From a bacterium (GTDB taxonomy: Bacteria; JACRDZ01; JAQUKH01): a stretch of 41,973 bases of DNA. Below are positions 1-8,803 of this stretch, in pieces. Each line of letters opens with the position of its first letter. The first letter of the stretch is position 1. The notes beneath the pieces are model-generated. The model had not been told where the DNA came from, did no database searches, and saw only the letters and a program-made list of their open reading frames with translations. The stretch spans positions 1 through 41,973 of the forward strand of contig JAQUKH010000025.1 of the NCBI GenBank assembly GCA_028719205.1, in the 5' to 3' direction. Position numbers and translations under genes: made by a program.

Positions 1-104
1 TGGAATTGATATCAAAAATAGCGATGGAAAAAGGATTAAAATTTGCAATACGCGAGGGAGGCCGGACGATCGGTGCCGGAGTTATTGCGGAAATTTTGGA
101 GTAA
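1..104 (+). CDS. tuf: Elongation factor Tu, C-terminal end (partial)
   Basis: Only the last 33 codons lie in the window; the reading frame starts at base 3 and stops with TAA at 102-104. The ending [20 protein letters not shown] is the conserved end of EF-Tu domain III, the part of the GTPase that packs against aminoacyl-tRNA. The stop codon is three bases before the rpsJ start, so tuf belongs to the same transcript as the S10 operon (the str-S10 arrangement). The promoter of this transcript must lie outside the window. Confidence 0.95.
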   Translation, partial: ELISKIAMEKGLKFAIREGGRTIGAGVIAEILE

Positions 105-107
105 AAT

Positions 108-413
108 ATGGCTGAAAAAATAAGAATAAAATTAAAAGCGTTTGATCACCGTTTACTGGATCAGTCAGTAAAGGAAATAGTGAAAACGGTTAAAAAAACT
201 GGTGCCAGGATTTCCGGGCCAGTGCCTATGCCGACAGAAATTAACCGTTGGACTGTTTTGCGTTCGCCTCATGTTGATAAGAAAAGCAGAGAACAATTTG
301 AGATGAGAACGCATAAACGAGTGGTTGATATACTTGATCCGAATCCGCAAACAGTAGATGCTTTGATGAAGCTGGATTTAGCAACTGGTGTGGATGTTGA
401 GATCAAGTCGTAA
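108..413 (+). CDS. rpsJ: 30S ribosomal protein S10
   Basis: This 101-residue protein has the normal S10 length. It shows the signature loop with the motif [13 protein letters not shown] (about residues 53-65) and the [14 protein letters not shown] segment. S10 sits in the 30S head, and as NusE it also joins transcription antitermination complexes. It starts three bases after tuf, and a 60-base spacer with no visible feature separates it from rplC. Confidence 0.97.
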   Translation: MAEKIRIKLKAFDHRLLDQSVKEIVKTVKKTGARISGPVPMPTEINRWTVLRSPHVDKKSREQFEMRTHKRVVDILDPNPQTVDALMKLDLATGVDVEIKS

Positions 414-473
414 ATTTAATTTTTAAATATGATTAATGTTAGAAAACAATTATTTAAATTGGAGTGACAAACA

Positions 474-1172
474 ATGTCTTTAGGTCTATTAGGTAAAAAA
501 TTGGGTATGACCCAAATTTTTGATAAAGATGGGAAAATAACCGGAGTAACTGTAATTGAGGCTGGTCCCTGTTATGTAGTTAAAAATATAACAGACGAAA
601 AAGACGGGTATAGGGCTGTTCAAGTTGGATATAAACCTGTAAAAGAATCTAAATTGGATAAACCACAGCTCGGGCATTTAAAAAAGAGTGGAGTTCAACC
701 GTTGAAACATTTACATGAATTTATTGTGAACAAGGGTGAAACAGCGGAAGTTGGAAGCCAACTGAAGATTGATAATTTGTTCAAAAGCGGTGACTTTGTT
801 GATATTGTAGGAAAATCACGAGGTAAGGGTTTTGCGGGTGTTGTTAAGAAGTATCATTTTAAAGGTGGTAAGGAAAGCCGAGGTTCTAATTTCCATAGAG
901 CTCCCGGATCGATAGGTGCGAATACTTTCCCAGGAAGAGTATGGAAAGGGAAAAAATTACCCGGTCATATGGGAGATGCTAAAATTACAACGATCGGGCT
1001 TTATATTGTTCAAGTGGATTTGGAAAATAATTTTATAATGGTAAAAGGATCAGTCGCGGGTGCTCCGGGCGGGTTAGTTATAATCCAAAAAAGCAAAAGA
1101 GATAAAAAGGTCAAACTGACACAAAAAAATATAGAAGATAAAAAAGGTAAAAAACCAACTGTTAAGAAATAA
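474..1172 (+). CDS. rplC: 50S ribosomal protein L3
   Basis: L3 is an early assembly protein whose long loop reaches toward the peptidyl-transferase centre. The 232-residue product begins GLLGKKLGMTQIF and carries the conserved stretches VDIVGKSRGKGFAGVVK and RAPGSIGANTFPGRVWKGKKLPGHMG (the latter about residues 143-167). A lysine-rich tail of about 20 residues makes it slightly longer than the 205-215 residues common in the family. An SD-like GGAG lies about ten bases before the ATG. Confidence 0.97.
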   Translation: MSLGLLGKKLGMTQIFDKDGKITGVTVIEAGPCYVVKNITDEKDGYRAVQVGYKPVKESKLDKPQLGHLKKSGVQPLKHLHEFIVNKGETAEVGSQLKIDNLFKSGDFVDIVGKSRGKGFAGVVKKYHFKGGKESRGSNFHRAPGSIGANTFPGRVWKGKKLPGHMGDAKITTIGLYIVQVDLENNFIMVKGSVAGAPGGLVIIQKSKRDKKVKLTQKNIEDKKGKKPTVKK

Positions 1173-1201
1173 ATTTAACTAAATATATCGAGGCATTATT
1201 T

Positions 1202-1825
1202 ATGGAAAAAATTAGCATTTTAAATCAAAGCGGTAAGCAGGTCGGTGAGTTAAAACTGAATAAAGATATTTTCTCCGGTCCTGTTAATAAAACAGTTCTT
1301 GCTGACTCAGTTAAGGCATATCTTAATAATCAGCGGCATGGAACGTCTGATACTAAAGTTCGCAGTGAAGTGCGTGGTGGTGGGCGTAAGCCTTGGAAGC
1401 AAAAAGGAACCGGAAGCGCGAGGGTTGGGAGTATCCGGTCACCGCTTTGGCGTGGTGGAGCAATAATATTCGGGCCGCATCCGCGATCCTTAAGTTATCA
1501 GCTCCCAAAGAAGGTTAAAAAAATAGCTATAAAATCGGCCTTGACAGACAAGTTAATTAGTGGTAAAATTAAAGTTTTAGATGATATTGTATTTGAACAG
1601 CCAAAAACAAAATCAGGTTTAGGATTATTAAAAGCCTTAAATGTATCCGGTAAAATATTATTGATCTTAGCTGATAAGACTGAAAATGTTGTAAAATCTA
1701 TGCAAAATATCAGCGGGGTTAACATAATTTATACGAATTCTATTTCGGTTTATTCTTTAGTGAATTGTGATGAGATTGTTACAACTGCAAAAGCATTGAA
1801 AAATATAGAGGAGCTTCTAGGATGA
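1202..1825 (+). CDS. rplD: 50S ribosomal protein L4
   Basis: L4 lines the peptide exit tunnel. The 207-residue protein has the conserved tunnel-loop region RSEVRGGGRKPWKQKGTG (about residues 54-71) followed by ARVGSIRSPLWRGG and FGPHPRS. Its last four bases overlap the start of rplW (ATGA), which indicates translational coupling. In proteobacteria L4 represses its own operon; nothing in this leaderless junction shows whether that happens here. Confidence 0.97.
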   Translation: MEKISILNQSGKQVGELKLNKDIFSGPVNKTVLADSVKAYLNNQRHGTSDTKVRSEVRGGGRKPWKQKGTGSARVGSIRSPLWRGGAIIFGPHPRSLSYQLPKKVKKIAIKSALTDKLISGKIKVLDDIVFEQPKTKSGLGLLKALNVSGKILLILADKTENVVKSMQNISGVNIIYTNSISVYSLVNCDEIVTTAKALKNIEELLG

Positions 1826-2112
1826 AATATATTCCGCAATCAATAATTGTAAGGCCGGTTATTACTGAAAGAGCTACAGAAATGCGGGATAAGAACAATA
1901 AGTATTTGTTTGAGATATCAACTCAAGCTAATAAACAGGAAGTAAAGGCTGCAATTGAGGAACTCTTTAAAGTTAAAGTTGAAAGCGTTAATATCCTGAA
2001 CGTTTTGGGAAAATTCCGCAGGATTCGCGGAAAGCTTGGTAAAAAATCGGATTGGAAAAAAGCGTTTGTTACCTTAAAAGAGGGAAATAAAATAGATATA
2101 GCTGGAGCATAA
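1822..2112 (+). CDS. rplW: 50S ribosomal protein L23
   Basis: L23 sits at the tunnel exit and is the docking site for trigger factor and SRP. The 96-residue product has the family features [14 protein letters not shown] near the N-terminus and [22 protein letters not shown], and ends with the [23 protein letters not shown] loop and strand. It overlaps rplD by four bases and is followed by rplB after two bases. Confidence 0.96.
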   Translation: MKYIPQSIIVRPVITERATEMRDKNNKYLFEISTQANKQEVKAAIEELFKVKVESVNILNVLGKFRRIRGKLGKKSDWKKAFVTLKEGNKIDIAGA

Positions 2113-2114
2113 AT

Positions 2115-2951
2115 ATGGGAATAATTCAATATAAACCAACTTCACCTGCAAGAAGGGCCATGAGTGTGCAGGATTTTTCAGAGCTTACTAAAAAGCGTCC
2201 GGAAAAATCATTAACTACTTCCAGTAGAAGAATTAACGGGCGTAATAATCAAGGCAGGATAACTATTCGTTATCGCGGCGGCGCGCACAAAAAATTGTAT
2301 CGCGTTATGGATTTCAAAAGGGATAAATATAATATTCCGGCCTGCGTAACTGCTATAGAGTATGATCCTAACAGGACAAGCTGGATCGCGCTTTTGAATT
2401 ATCGTGATGGAGAAAAAAGGTATATTGTAGCTCCGAATGGGCTTAAGGTTGGGGATAATGTTGTATCAGGAAAAGGCTCAGAAGTAAAACTCGGGAATTA
2501 TTTACCTTTGAGAGAGATACCCTTGGGGACTGATATACACAATTTAGAAATAAAAATAGGTAAAGGCGGGCAGCTTGGCCGCAGCGCCGGTTGCGCAATA
2601 AATTTAATGGCTAAAGAAGGCGATTACGCGCAAGTTAAAATGCCGTCAGGTGAGATTCGATTTATTCATCTTGATTGTTGCGCGGCAATAGGCCAGGTTA
2701 GCAATACGGACCATATGAATGTATCTATTGGTAAAGCGGGCAGATCCCGTTGGCTTGGAAAACGGCCTCATGTCCGTGGTGTAGCAATGAACCCGATTGA
2801 TCATCCATTAGGTGGAGGAGAGGGAAAAACATCGGGCGGAAGGCATCCATGTTCCCCATGGGGCCAGCTTGCTAAAGGATATAAAACCAGAAGAAATAAA
2901 AGAACAACAAATATGATTATTAGAAGAAAAAGCAAAAAGGAGAGGGGCTAA
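2115..2951 (+). CDS. rplB: 50S ribosomal protein L2
   Basis: L2 is needed for subunit association and supports peptidyl-transferase activity. The 278-residue protein has the normal length. It carries the conserved N-terminal [19 protein letters not shown] segment, the central SH3-like core, and the C-terminal signature [20 protein letters not shown] (about residues 224-244) containing the histidine implicated in peptide-bond formation. It abuts rpsS with no gap. Confidence 0.97.
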   Translation: MGIIQYKPTSPARRAMSVQDFSELTKKRPEKSLTTSSRRINGRNNQGRITIRYRGGAHKKLYRVMDFKRDKYNIPACVTAIEYDPNRTSWIALLNYRDGEKRYIVAPNGLKVGDNVVSGKGSEVKLGNYLPLREIPLGTDIHNLEIKIGKGGQLGRSAGCAINLMAKEGDYAQVKMPSGEIRFIHLDCCAAIGQVSNTDHMNVSIGKAGRSRWLGKRPHVRGVAMNPIDHPLGGGEGKTSGGRHPCSPWGQLAKGYKTRRNKRTTNMIIRRKSKKERG

Positions 2952-3239
2952 ATGTCGCGCTCTATAAAAAAAGGTCCATTTGTGGATCCAAATGTATTAG
3001 CAAAGATAGAAAAAATGAATAAATCCGGTAAAAAAGAGGTAGTTAAGACTTGGTCTCGCTCTACTACTATTATACCGGAATTAGTTGGATTTACTTTTGC
3101 TGTCCATAATGGTAAAAAATTTATTCCGGTTTATTTGACAGAAAATATGGTGGGACATAAGCTTGGGGAGTTTTCCCCTACCAGGACGTTCAAGGCGCAT
3201 GGTTCCGCTCATGTAGATAAAGCCACTGCATTAAAATAA
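2952..3239 (+). CDS. rpsS: 30S ribosomal protein S19
   Basis: S19 lies in the 30S head and contacts S13 and the A-site side of 16S rRNA. The 95-residue product begins [12 protein letters not shown] and carries the conserved [25 protein letters not shown] block (about residues 61-85). The ATG immediately follows the rplB stop. A 59-base gap holding a short hairpin repeat follows, which is unusual inside this otherwise tight cluster. Confidence 0.97.
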   Translation: MSRSIKKGPFVDPNVLAKIEKMNKSGKKEVVKTWSRSTTIIPELVGFTFAVHNGKKFIPVYLTENMVGHKLGEFSPTRTFKAHGSAHVDKATALK

Positions 3240-3245
3240 TAATAA

Positions 3246-3278
3246 TGTAGGGGCGGGCAATTCATGATTGCACCTACA
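3246..3278 (+). repeat. Short hairpin repeat (TGTAGG...CCTACA) between rpsS and rplV
   Basis: Outer arms TGTAGG (3246-3251) and CCTACA (3273-3278) are perfectly complementary, with an inner stem GCAAT (3257-3261) / ATTGC (3267-3271) around a TCATG loop. The sequence GTAGGGGC also occurs, inverted, in the hairpin at 25661-25686, so both look like members of one dispersed hairpin family. There is no T-tract, so it is probably not a terminator. It could modulate read-through or mRNA processing between rpsS and rplV. Confidence 0.65.
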
Positions 3279-3298
3279 ATTAAAATTCAGGAGAAATA

Positions 3299-3691
3299 AT
3301 GGCAGAGATTGCTATAGCTAAAGTAAAGAACATTAGGGCGATTCCTTATAAGGCCAGACAAGTAGTTGATCTGGTTAGAGGGAAAAACATAGATGAGGCT
3401 ATTAACACTGTAAGTTTTATGCCGCATGCTGCAGCCCGGATTGTAAAGAAATTATTAAAGTCCGCGTTGGCTAATGCAGGCCAGCGTAAAGGAATTAATA
3501 AAGAAAATTTGTTTATAGAAAAAATATTTGTAGATGGTGGCCCGACGCTCAAAAGAGTCAGACCTGCCTCAATGGGCAGATCTATGACTGTGTTAAAGAG
3601 GATGTCACATATTACAGTTGTTTTGGGCGAAAAAGAAAAGAAGCAAAATAGGAGGAAACGTGGGGCAGAAGACACATCCAATAGGGTTTAG
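3299..3691 (+). CDS. rplV: 50S ribosomal protein L22
   Basis: L22 spans the 50S and lines the exit tunnel; its beta hairpin is the site of macrolide-resistance mutations. The 130-residue protein shows [26 protein letters not shown] and the hairpin region [16 protein letters not shown] (about residues 79-94). The ending ITVVLGE is normal, but about 17 charged residues follow. That tail is encoded where rpsC begins: the reading frame runs 32 bases into rpsC, so the overlap region codes for both. An AGGAGAA ribosome site precedes the ATG. Confidence 0.95.
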   Translation: MAEIAIAKVKNIRAIPYKARQVVDLVRGKNIDEAINTVSFMPHAAARIVKKLLKSALANAGQRKGINKENLFIEKIFVDGGPTLKRVRPASMGRSMTVLKRMSHITVVLGEKEKKQNRRKRGAEDTSNRV

Positions 3692-4304
3692 GTTAGGGTT
3701 CATAAAGGATTGGGATTCCCGTTGGTTCGCTAAGAAAGGGTATGCTGATTTATTGCATGAAGATATTAAGATCCGGGGTGCCATAAAGAAAAGGTTATAT
3801 CATGCAGGAATTCCTAAAGTAAGGATCGAACGGGCATCAAAAAAAGTGAAGGTAGATATTTTTGCGGCAAGGCCCGGAATTGTAATTGGAAAACAAGGTT
3901 CAGAGGTTGAAAAGCTGAAAAAAGATTTACAGCAATTAACAGGTAAGCAGGTTACTATAAATATTCAGGAAGTTAAAGATGTTAATCAGAATGCCCAGTT
4001 GATAGCGGAAAATATTGCTTCGCAAATTGAAAAAAGAATAAGTTACCGCAGGGCGATGAAAAAGTCGGTAGATTTGGTTTTGAAATCGGGTGCGTTAGGG
4101 GTTAAGATCATGTGCGGCGGAAGATTAAACGGCGCAGAAATTGCCAGAAATGAGTGGTATTTGCGCGGTAGAGTGCCGCTTCATACTTTACGTGCGGATA
4201 TTGATTATGGACTCGCAGAATCACATACTACGTATGGGCTTATTGGAATAAAAGTCTGGGTTTTTAAGGGCGAAATTTTAGATACCAAAAATATTAATTT
4301 ATAA
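3660..4304 (+). CDS. rpsC: 30S ribosomal protein S3
   Basis: S3 lines the mRNA entry tunnel. I place the start at GTG 3660, because it is preceded by AGGAGG at 3650-3655 and gives the canonical N-terminus (V/M)[12 protein letters not shown]; the longer in-frame ATG at 3618 would add 14 non-conserved residues. The product is 214 residues. It has the KH-domain GxxG element ([16 protein letters not shown], about residues 60-76) and the C-terminal [20 protein letters not shown] block. The first 32 bases overlap the end of rplV, so its ribosome-binding site lies inside rplV. Confidence 0.94.
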   Translation: MGQKTHPIGFRLGFIKDWDSRWFAKKGYADLLHEDIKIRGAIKKRLYHAGIPKVRIERASKKVKVDIFAARPGIVIGKQGSEVEKLKKDLQQLTGKQVTINIQEVKDVNQNAQLIAENIASQIEKRISYRRAMKKSVDLVLKSGALGVKIMCGGRLNGAEIARNEWYLRGRVPLHTLRADIDYGLAESHTTYGLIGIKVWVFKGEILDTKNINL

Positions 4305-4325
4305 TAAGTATAGGAGAGAGATACA

Positions 4326-4739
4326 ATGTTAATGCCTTCAAGGGTTAAATATAGGAAAAGGCAAAAAGGAAGGTTAACCGGCAAGGCGACAAGCGGAGCT
4401 GAGGTTAATTTTGGCGAATATGGGCTTAAGTCAATGGAGCCGTATTTGCTTACCGATAGGCAGATTGAAGCTTCCCGTATAGCAATTACACACTTTATTA
4501 AACGAGGCGGCAGGGTTTGGATCAGGATTTTTCCGGATAAGCCAATTACAAAAAAACCGGCTGAAACAAGAATGGGTAAGGGTAAAGGAATGGTAGAATA
4601 CTGGGTTGCGGTAATAAAACCCGGTAGAATTTTGTTTGAATTGGGAGGAGTGACTGAAGATATCGCCAAACAGGCCTTAAGACGCGCGGCTTTTAAATTA
4701 CCGTTTAAAACCAAGTTCGTTTCGAGGGATAAATTTTAA
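4326..4739 (+). CDS. rplP: 50S ribosomal protein L16
   Basis: L16 helps shape the A site and organises 23S rRNA near the peptidyl-transferase centre. The 137-residue product has the full family length. It begins [16 protein letters not shown] and contains the signature [19 protein letters not shown] (about residues 81-99). A GGAGAGAG ribosome site precedes the ATG. Confidence 0.97.
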   Translation: MLMPSRVKYRKRQKGRLTGKATSGAEVNFGEYGLKSMEPYLLTDRQIEASRIAITHFIKRGGRVWIRIFPDKPITKKPAETRMGKGKGMVEYWVAVIKPGRILFELGGVTEDIAKQALRRAAFKLPFKTKFVSRDKF

Positions 4740-4758
4740 AAATTATAAGGAGTTATAA

Positions 4759-4971
4759 TTGAAACCCGTTGATTTTAGAAATATGACAAAAGAAGAATTA
4801 GATAGTAAATTGAAAGAGGAAAGACAGGCTCTTTTTAATTTAAAATTTCAAGCTACTATCGGGCAAGTGGAAAATCGGCTGAAGTTAAGAACAGTTCGTC
4901 GTGATATAGCTCGTATGTTGACAATTATGAGAGAAAAAGAGATAAAGGAGAGTAAGCATGCCTCTAGGTAA
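4759..4971 (+). CDS. rpmC: 50S ribosomal protein L29
   Basis: L29 is a small two-helix protein beside L23 at the tunnel exit. The 70-residue reading frame starts at TTG 4759, behind AAGGAG at 4747-4752; no ATG in this frame would give a complete protein. It carries the family pattern LKEERQALFNLKFQATIGQVEN and RDIARMLTIMRE. The last 14 bases overlap rpsQ, so the two are probably translationally coupled. Confidence 0.93.
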   Translation: MKPVDFRNMTKEELDSKLKEERQALFNLKFQATIGQVENRLKLRTVRRDIARMLTIMREKEIKESKHASR

Positions 4972-5230
4972 AAGGAAGGAATTTGTTGGTCTGGTTAAGA
5001 GTGACCGGATGGAGAAGACAGTTGTTGTTCGATGTACGAGGAGATGCAGCGACCGGGTTTACGGAAAAGTTTTAAATAAGTATTCTAATTTTATGGCTGA
5101 AAATCCTGATAATAAGGCTAAGATCGGGGATAAGGTAAGAATTATTGAAACCAGGCCATTAAGCAGAAATAAACGGTGGTTTGTTGTTGAAATTTTAGAA
5201 AAGAAACTGGCAACAGGAGACAGTAAATGA
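4958..5230 (+). CDS. rpsQ: 30S ribosomal protein S17
   Basis: S17 is an OB-fold protein that binds the 5' domain of 16S rRNA early in assembly. The 90-residue product has [20 protein letters not shown] and the conserved [23 protein letters not shown] segment (about residues 57-79). It starts inside the end of rpmC (14-base overlap), and its stop overlaps the rplN start as ATGA. Confidence 0.96.
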   Translation: MPLGKRKEFVGLVKSDRMEKTVVVRCTRRCSDRVYGKVLNKYSNFMAENPDNKAKIGDKVRIIETRPLSRNKRWFVVEILEKKLATGDSK

Positions 5231-5595
5231 TCCAACCTAGAGCAATGTTAACTGTAGCGGATAATTCCGGCGCAAAAATAATTCAATGTATAAAAGTTCT
5301 GGGCGGCACCAGAAAACGGTATGCATATATCGGGGATATTATTGTGGCAGCGGTAAAAGAGGCTATACCGGGCGGAACAGTGAAAAAAAGTGAAGTTGTT
5401 AAAGCTGTAATTGTCAGAACGGCCGGCATATCTGCCAGGAAAGACGGTTCTTTTATTCGTTTTGACAATAATGCCGCGGTAATTATTAATGATCAGCTTG
5501 AACCCAGGGGAACAAGAATTTTTGGCCCTGTAGCCAGAGAGTTAAGAGACAAACAATTTATGAAAATTATTTCTTTGGCGCCAGAGGTGCTGTAA
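5227..5595 (+). CDS. rplN: 50S ribosomal protein L14
   Basis: L14 lies on the 50S interface and forms intersubunit bridge contacts. It starts [17 protein letters not shown], the family hallmark, and contains [15 protein letters not shown] and the terminal [24 protein letters not shown]. The length of 122 residues is exactly that of most L14 proteins. It overlaps rpsQ by four bases. Confidence 0.97.
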   Translation: MIQPRAMLTVADNSGAKIIQCIKVLGGTRKRYAYIGDIIVAAVKEAIPGGTVKKSEVVKAVIVRTAGISARKDGSFIRFDNNAAVIINDQLEPRGTRIFGPVARELRDKQFMKIISLAPEVL

Positions 5596-5603
5596 GGAGA
5601 AAG

Positions 5604-5927
5604 ATGGCAATGGGTATTAGAAAAAATGATAATGTGGAAGTAATTTCAGGAAAAGAAAAAGGCAGAAGAGGAAGGGTGCTGAAAGTATTGCCTAAAACAC
5701 AGCGGGTAATGGTTGAAAATGTGAATTTGGCAAAAAAACATACGCGTCCTACTCAAGAAAATCCTCAGGGAGGAATAGTAAAAAAAGAACTTACATTAGA
5801 TGCGTCTAATGTGATGTTAGTATGCAATAAATGTGATGAGCCGAAGCGGATAGCGCATAAAGTGATCAGTGCAGGCAATAAGGTTCGTGTGTGCAGGGAA
5901 TGCGGAGAAATGTTTGAAACAAAATAA
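5604..5927 (+). CDS. rplX: 50S ribosomal protein L24, with a C-terminal four-cysteine zinc-ribbon motif
   Basis: L24 initiates 50S assembly. The KOW motif is at the N-terminus ([19 protein letters not shown]), followed by [18 protein letters not shown]. The C-terminus has CNKC and CREC pairs (about residues 73-76 and 96-99) that would bind a metal ion. AGGAG at 5595-5599 is 4 bases before ATG 5604 and 10 before ATG 5610, so the true product is either 107 or 105 residues. Confidence 0.95.
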   Translation: MAMGIRKNDNVEVISGKEKGRRGRVLKVLPKTQRVMVENVNLAKKHTRPTQENPQGGIVKKELTLDASNVMLVCNKCDEPKRIAHKVISAGNKVRVCRECGEMFETK

Positions 5928-5941
5928 ATTTAAGGGAAAAT

Positions 5942-6484
5942 ATGGCAAGATTAAAAGAAAAATATAAAAAAGAAATATCGTTAGCAATGAAGGATAAGTT
6001 CAAGTATAAAAATATAATGCAAATTCCAAAGCTGGAAAAAATTGTTATTAATATGGGGCTTAGTGAAGCGCTTCAGAATCCGAAGGTAATGGATGTCGCG
6101 GTTCAGGAGTTGACATTAATAAGCGGCCAGAAACCTTCAATCAGAAGGGCTCGAAAATCAATATCTAATTTTAAATTGCGTGCAGGTGTTCCCATAGGGT
6201 GCATGGTTACTTTGCGTGGAGACAGAATGTATGAATTTTTTGATAGATTTGTAAATGTTGTTCTTCCAAGGGTCAGGGATTTTCGAGGCGTTAATGGTAA
6301 AAAATCTTTTGATGGAAAAGGGAATTATAGTATTGGAATGAAAGAACAGATAATTTTTCCTGAAATTGAATATGATAAAGTAGATAAAATCAGGGGAATG
6401 GACATTACTTTTGTGACAAATGCAGATTCAGATGATGAGGCTATGGCGTTGCTTAGAATGTTAGGAATGCCATTTAAGGATTAA
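5942..6484 (+). CDS. rplE: 50S ribosomal protein L5
   Basis: L5 binds 5S rRNA and contacts P-site tRNA in the central protuberance. The 180-residue protein has [18 protein letters not shown], the [19 protein letters not shown] loop and the conserved [21 protein letters not shown] stretch near the C-terminus. It lies 14 bases after rplX and 15 before rpsN. Confidence 0.97.
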   Translation: MARLKEKYKKEISLAMKDKFKYKNIMQIPKLEKIVINMGLSEALQNPKVMDVAVQELTLISGQKPSIRRARKSISNFKLRAGVPIGCMVTLRGDRMYEFFDRFVNVVLPRVRDFRGVNGKKSFDGKGNYSIGMKEQIIFPEIEYDKVDKIRGMDITFVTNADSDDEAMALLRMLGMPFKD

Positions 6485-6499
6485 TGGAAGGAAAAGAAT

Positions 6500-6685
6500 A
6501 TGGCAAAAACATCAGTAGTTGAAAGATCAAAAAGAGTACCAAAACATAAGATACATAAACACAACAGATGCCGAATTTGCGGACGCCCGCGTGGATATTT
6601 GAGAAAGTTTGATATGTGCCGAATTTGTTTTCGAAAGTTGGCGCTTTGCGGTCAGGTTCCAGGGGTTACAAAGGCGAGTTGGTAA
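6500..6685 (+). CDS. rpsN: 30S ribosomal protein S14, zinc-binding (type Z) form
   Basis: The 61-residue length and two CxxC pairs ([10 protein letters not shown] at about 24-33 and [10 protein letters not shown]) mark the short zinc-binding form of S14, as opposed to the ~100-residue form of many proteobacteria. S14 assembles late in the 30S head. It is one of several C+ ribosomal proteins in this cluster, together with S4, L36 and L24. Confidence 0.97.
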   Translation: MAKTSVVERSKRVPKHKIHKHNRCRICGRPRGYLRKFDMCRICFRKLALCGQVPGVTKASW

Positions 6686-6707
6686 TGAAGATTAGGAGGA
6701 ATAAATA

Positions 6708-7106
6708 ATGCCGATAACGGATCCAATTGGTGATATGTTAACATGTATACGAAATGCAAGTAAGGTTCATAAGGTAAAAGTGGATGTTGCTTCATCTCGC
6801 GTAAAAGAACAGATTGCCAAGGTTTTAAAAGAAGAAAGATATATCAAAAATTTCGAGAAAGTCAAAGAAGGTCCTGGGTCTGTTTTAAGAATCACTTTGC
6901 TGTATACTCATGATAAGCAGGGAATTATTAGTGGAATTAGAAGATTAAGTTCCCCGGGTTTAAGAGTATATTGTAACAAAACAAGTTTATCCAAAGGGTT
7001 TAAGGGACTGGGAATGACTATTATTTCAACCTCAAAGGGAATTATGAGTGACAAAATGGCGAGAAGAGAAAATGTCGGGGGAGAGGCCATTTGTTATGTT
7101 TGGTAA
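6708..7106 (+). CDS. rpsH: 30S ribosomal protein S8
   Basis: S8 binds helix 21 of 16S rRNA and in E. coli represses the spc operon. The 132-residue product begins ITDPIGDMLTCIRNA and ends with the conserved KGIMSDKMARRENVGGEAICYVW block. The ATG follows GGAGGAATAA. No spc-type operator mimic was identified. Confidence 0.97.
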   Translation: MPITDPIGDMLTCIRNASKVHKVKVDVASSRVKEQIAKVLKEERYIKNFEKVKEGPGSVLRITLLYTHDKQGIISGIRRLSSPGLRVYCNKTSLSKGFKGLGMTIISTSKGIMSDKMARRENVGGEAICYVW

Positions 7107-7121
7107 AGGAGCGAAAATACG

Positions 7122-7679
7122 ATGTCAAGAATAGGTAAAACACCGATAGCAATTAGTTCTGAAGTTAAAGTGCAATTAGAAAATAATATTTTAACTGTTC
7201 AGGGCCCAAAGGGAAAATTATCTCAAGAACTATCAAAAGGGATAAATTTTAAGTTGGAAGATAAAAAAATAGTTTTGACAAGAGATAATGATGATAAAAC
7301 GGGAAGATCCCTTCATGGTTTAATGAGGAGTTTAATTGCTAACATGGTAAAAGGTGTGACAGAGGGTTACAAGAAGGAATTAGATATTATAGGTGTTGGT
7401 TTCAGGGCTCAGGTAAAGGATAAAAAATTAATAATGCAATTGGGATTTAGTCATCCTATTGAATATCCGGCGCCGAATGGAATAAATTTATCCGTAGATG
7501 AAAAAGGCACCAGGATCACAGTTTCAGGCTTTGATAAGCAATTAGTAGGTGAAACTGCTGCAGTAGTAAGAAGATTTAAAGAGCCTGAACCTTATAAAGG
7601 CAAAGGTATAAGATATGTTAATGAGTATGTACGTAAGAAAGCGGGTAAAGCGGCGGCTGGAGCGGGCGCGGCGAAGTAA
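7122..7679 (+). CDS. rplF: 50S ribosomal protein L6
   Basis: L6 lies near the sarcin-ricin loop. The 185-residue protein begins SRIGKTPIAI and contains two tandem L6 folds. The signature PEPYKGKGIRYVNEYVRKKAGK is close to the C-terminus (about residues 155-176). An alanine/glycine-rich tail (AAAGAGAAK) ends it. Confidence 0.97.
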   Translation: MSRIGKTPIAISSEVKVQLENNILTVQGPKGKLSQELSKGINFKLEDKKIVLTRDNDDKTGRSLHGLMRSLIANMVKGVTEGYKKELDIIGVGFRAQVKDKKLIMQLGFSHPIEYPAPNGINLSVDEKGTRITVSGFDKQLVGETAAVVRRFKEPEPYKGKGIRYVNEYVRKKAGKAAAGAGAAK

Positions 7680-7726
7680 GAAAAAATAAATCAAATTTTG
7701 AAAAAATTAAATTAAGGTAATAAAAA

Positions 7727-8092
7727 ATGAGTAACATAAAAAAAATTACACCAAGAGAAGCAAGTCATAAAAAGATTAGGCAAAAAATAAAGGGAAATGA
7801 AGGACGTCCCCGATTAAATGTATTTCGTTCCACAAAACATATTTATGCCCAGATCATTAATGATGAAACCGGGAAAACTTTAGTTACTGTTTCTTCATTA
7901 TCCCCCAAATTAAAGGATAAGATAAAAACTGGCGGGGATATTCAAGCCGCTAAAGTGGTTGGCGAAGAAATAGCGGGTTGTGCGTTGGAAATGGGTATAA
8001 AAAAGGTAGTTTTTGATAGGGGCGGTTATGTATTTCATGGCAGGGTAAAGGCTTTAGCAGAATCTGCTAGAGGTAAAGGATTGGATTTTTAA
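7727..8092 (+). CDS. rplR: 50S ribosomal protein L18
   Basis: L18 binds 5S rRNA with L5. The 121-residue product has the conserved [20 protein letters not shown] segment (about 27-46) and the terminal [29 protein letters not shown] 47-base AT-rich spacer separates it from rplF. Confidence 0.97.
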   Translation: MSNIKKITPREASHKKIRQKIKGNEGRPRLNVFRSTKHIYAQIINDETGKTLVTVSSLSPKLKDKIKTGGDIQAAKVVGEEIAGCALEMGIKKVVFDRGGYVFHGRVKALAESARGKGLDF

Positions 8093-8116
8093 TAAAAATC
8101 TATAAAGGGGTAGAAA

Positions 8117-8608
8117 TTGGATAAAGCACAAGATGTTCAATTGATAGAGAGAATAGTTAGAATTACTCGTACTGCCAAAGTTGTTAAAGGTGGAAGAAGG
8201 TTTGGTTTTAGCGCGTTAGTAGTTGTTGGTAATGGTTATGGCAAGATCGGCAAAGGATTAGGTAAGGCGAATGAGGTACCGGATGCTATTAGAAAAGCAT
8301 TAGAGCAGGCAAAGAGAAATATGATCGATATCCCTATTAAAGGGGCGACTATTCCATTCCGTATGGATGGATTAGCTCTTGCTACTAAAGTTATATTAAG
8401 GCCGGCTGCGCCAGGAACCGGAGTTATCGCGGGCGGTGCTGTACGGGCTGTTCTTGAGGGATTGGGAGTACAGGATATTTTAACAAAGGTTATTGGCTCC
8501 AGTAATGCCCTTAATATCGTTGACGCTACTTTTAATGCCTTAGAAACTATTAAAAATTTAGAAGAGATTGCAAAAGTTCGCAAGAACTCAATTGAGGATG
8601 TAAAATAA
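8117..8608 (+). CDS. rpsE: 30S ribosomal protein S5
   Basis: S5 acts at the mRNA entry channel and in decoding fidelity. The reading frame starts at TTG 8117, six bases after AAAGGGG. It gives 163 residues with VIRITRTAKVVKGGRRFGFSALV-type sequence near the N-terminus, GNGYGKIGKGLGKANEV, and the PAAPGTGVIAGGAVRAVLEGLGV region. The TTG start on a highly expressed ribosomal gene is notable but has a good ribosome site. Confidence 0.95.
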   Translation: MDKAQDVQLIERIVRITRTAKVVKGGRRFGFSALVVVGNGYGKIGKGLGKANEVPDAIRKALEQAKRNMIDIPIKGATIPFRMDGLALATKVILRPAAPGTGVIAGGAVRAVLEGLGVQDILTKVIGSSNALNIVDATFNALETIKNLEEIAKVRKNSIEDVK

Positions 8609-8609
8609 A

Positions 8610-8792
8610 ATGGCTAAACAAATAAAATTAACTTTAATAAAAAGTATTATTGGCACAACCCCTAAACAAAGAAAGATCGTTCAATCGCTCGGTTTAAGGA
8701 ATATGCATCAGGAAGTAGTTCATCAAGATTCATTAATAATACGCGGTATGGTTAATAAAATACCCCATATGTTAAAGGTTTTGGAAATATAA
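8610..8792 (+). CDS. rpmD: 50S ribosomal protein L30
   Basis: This 60-residue protein is the short bacterial form of L30. It has LIKSIIGTTPKQRKIVQSLGL and MVNKIPHMLKVLEI, both typical of the family. It lies between rpsE (1-base gap) and rplO (11-base gap), the standard spc-operon position. Confidence 0.95.
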   Translation: MAKQIKLTLIKSIIGTTPKQRKIVQSLGLRNMHQEVVHQDSLIIRGMVNKIPHMLKVLEI

Positions 8793-8803
8793 GGAGCAAT
8801 ATA

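Noticed and set aside
4205-4714. 169-codon minus-strand frame across rpsC and rplP
   Set aside because: It lies opposite two certain ribosomal genes and has no promoter, ribosome site or family features.
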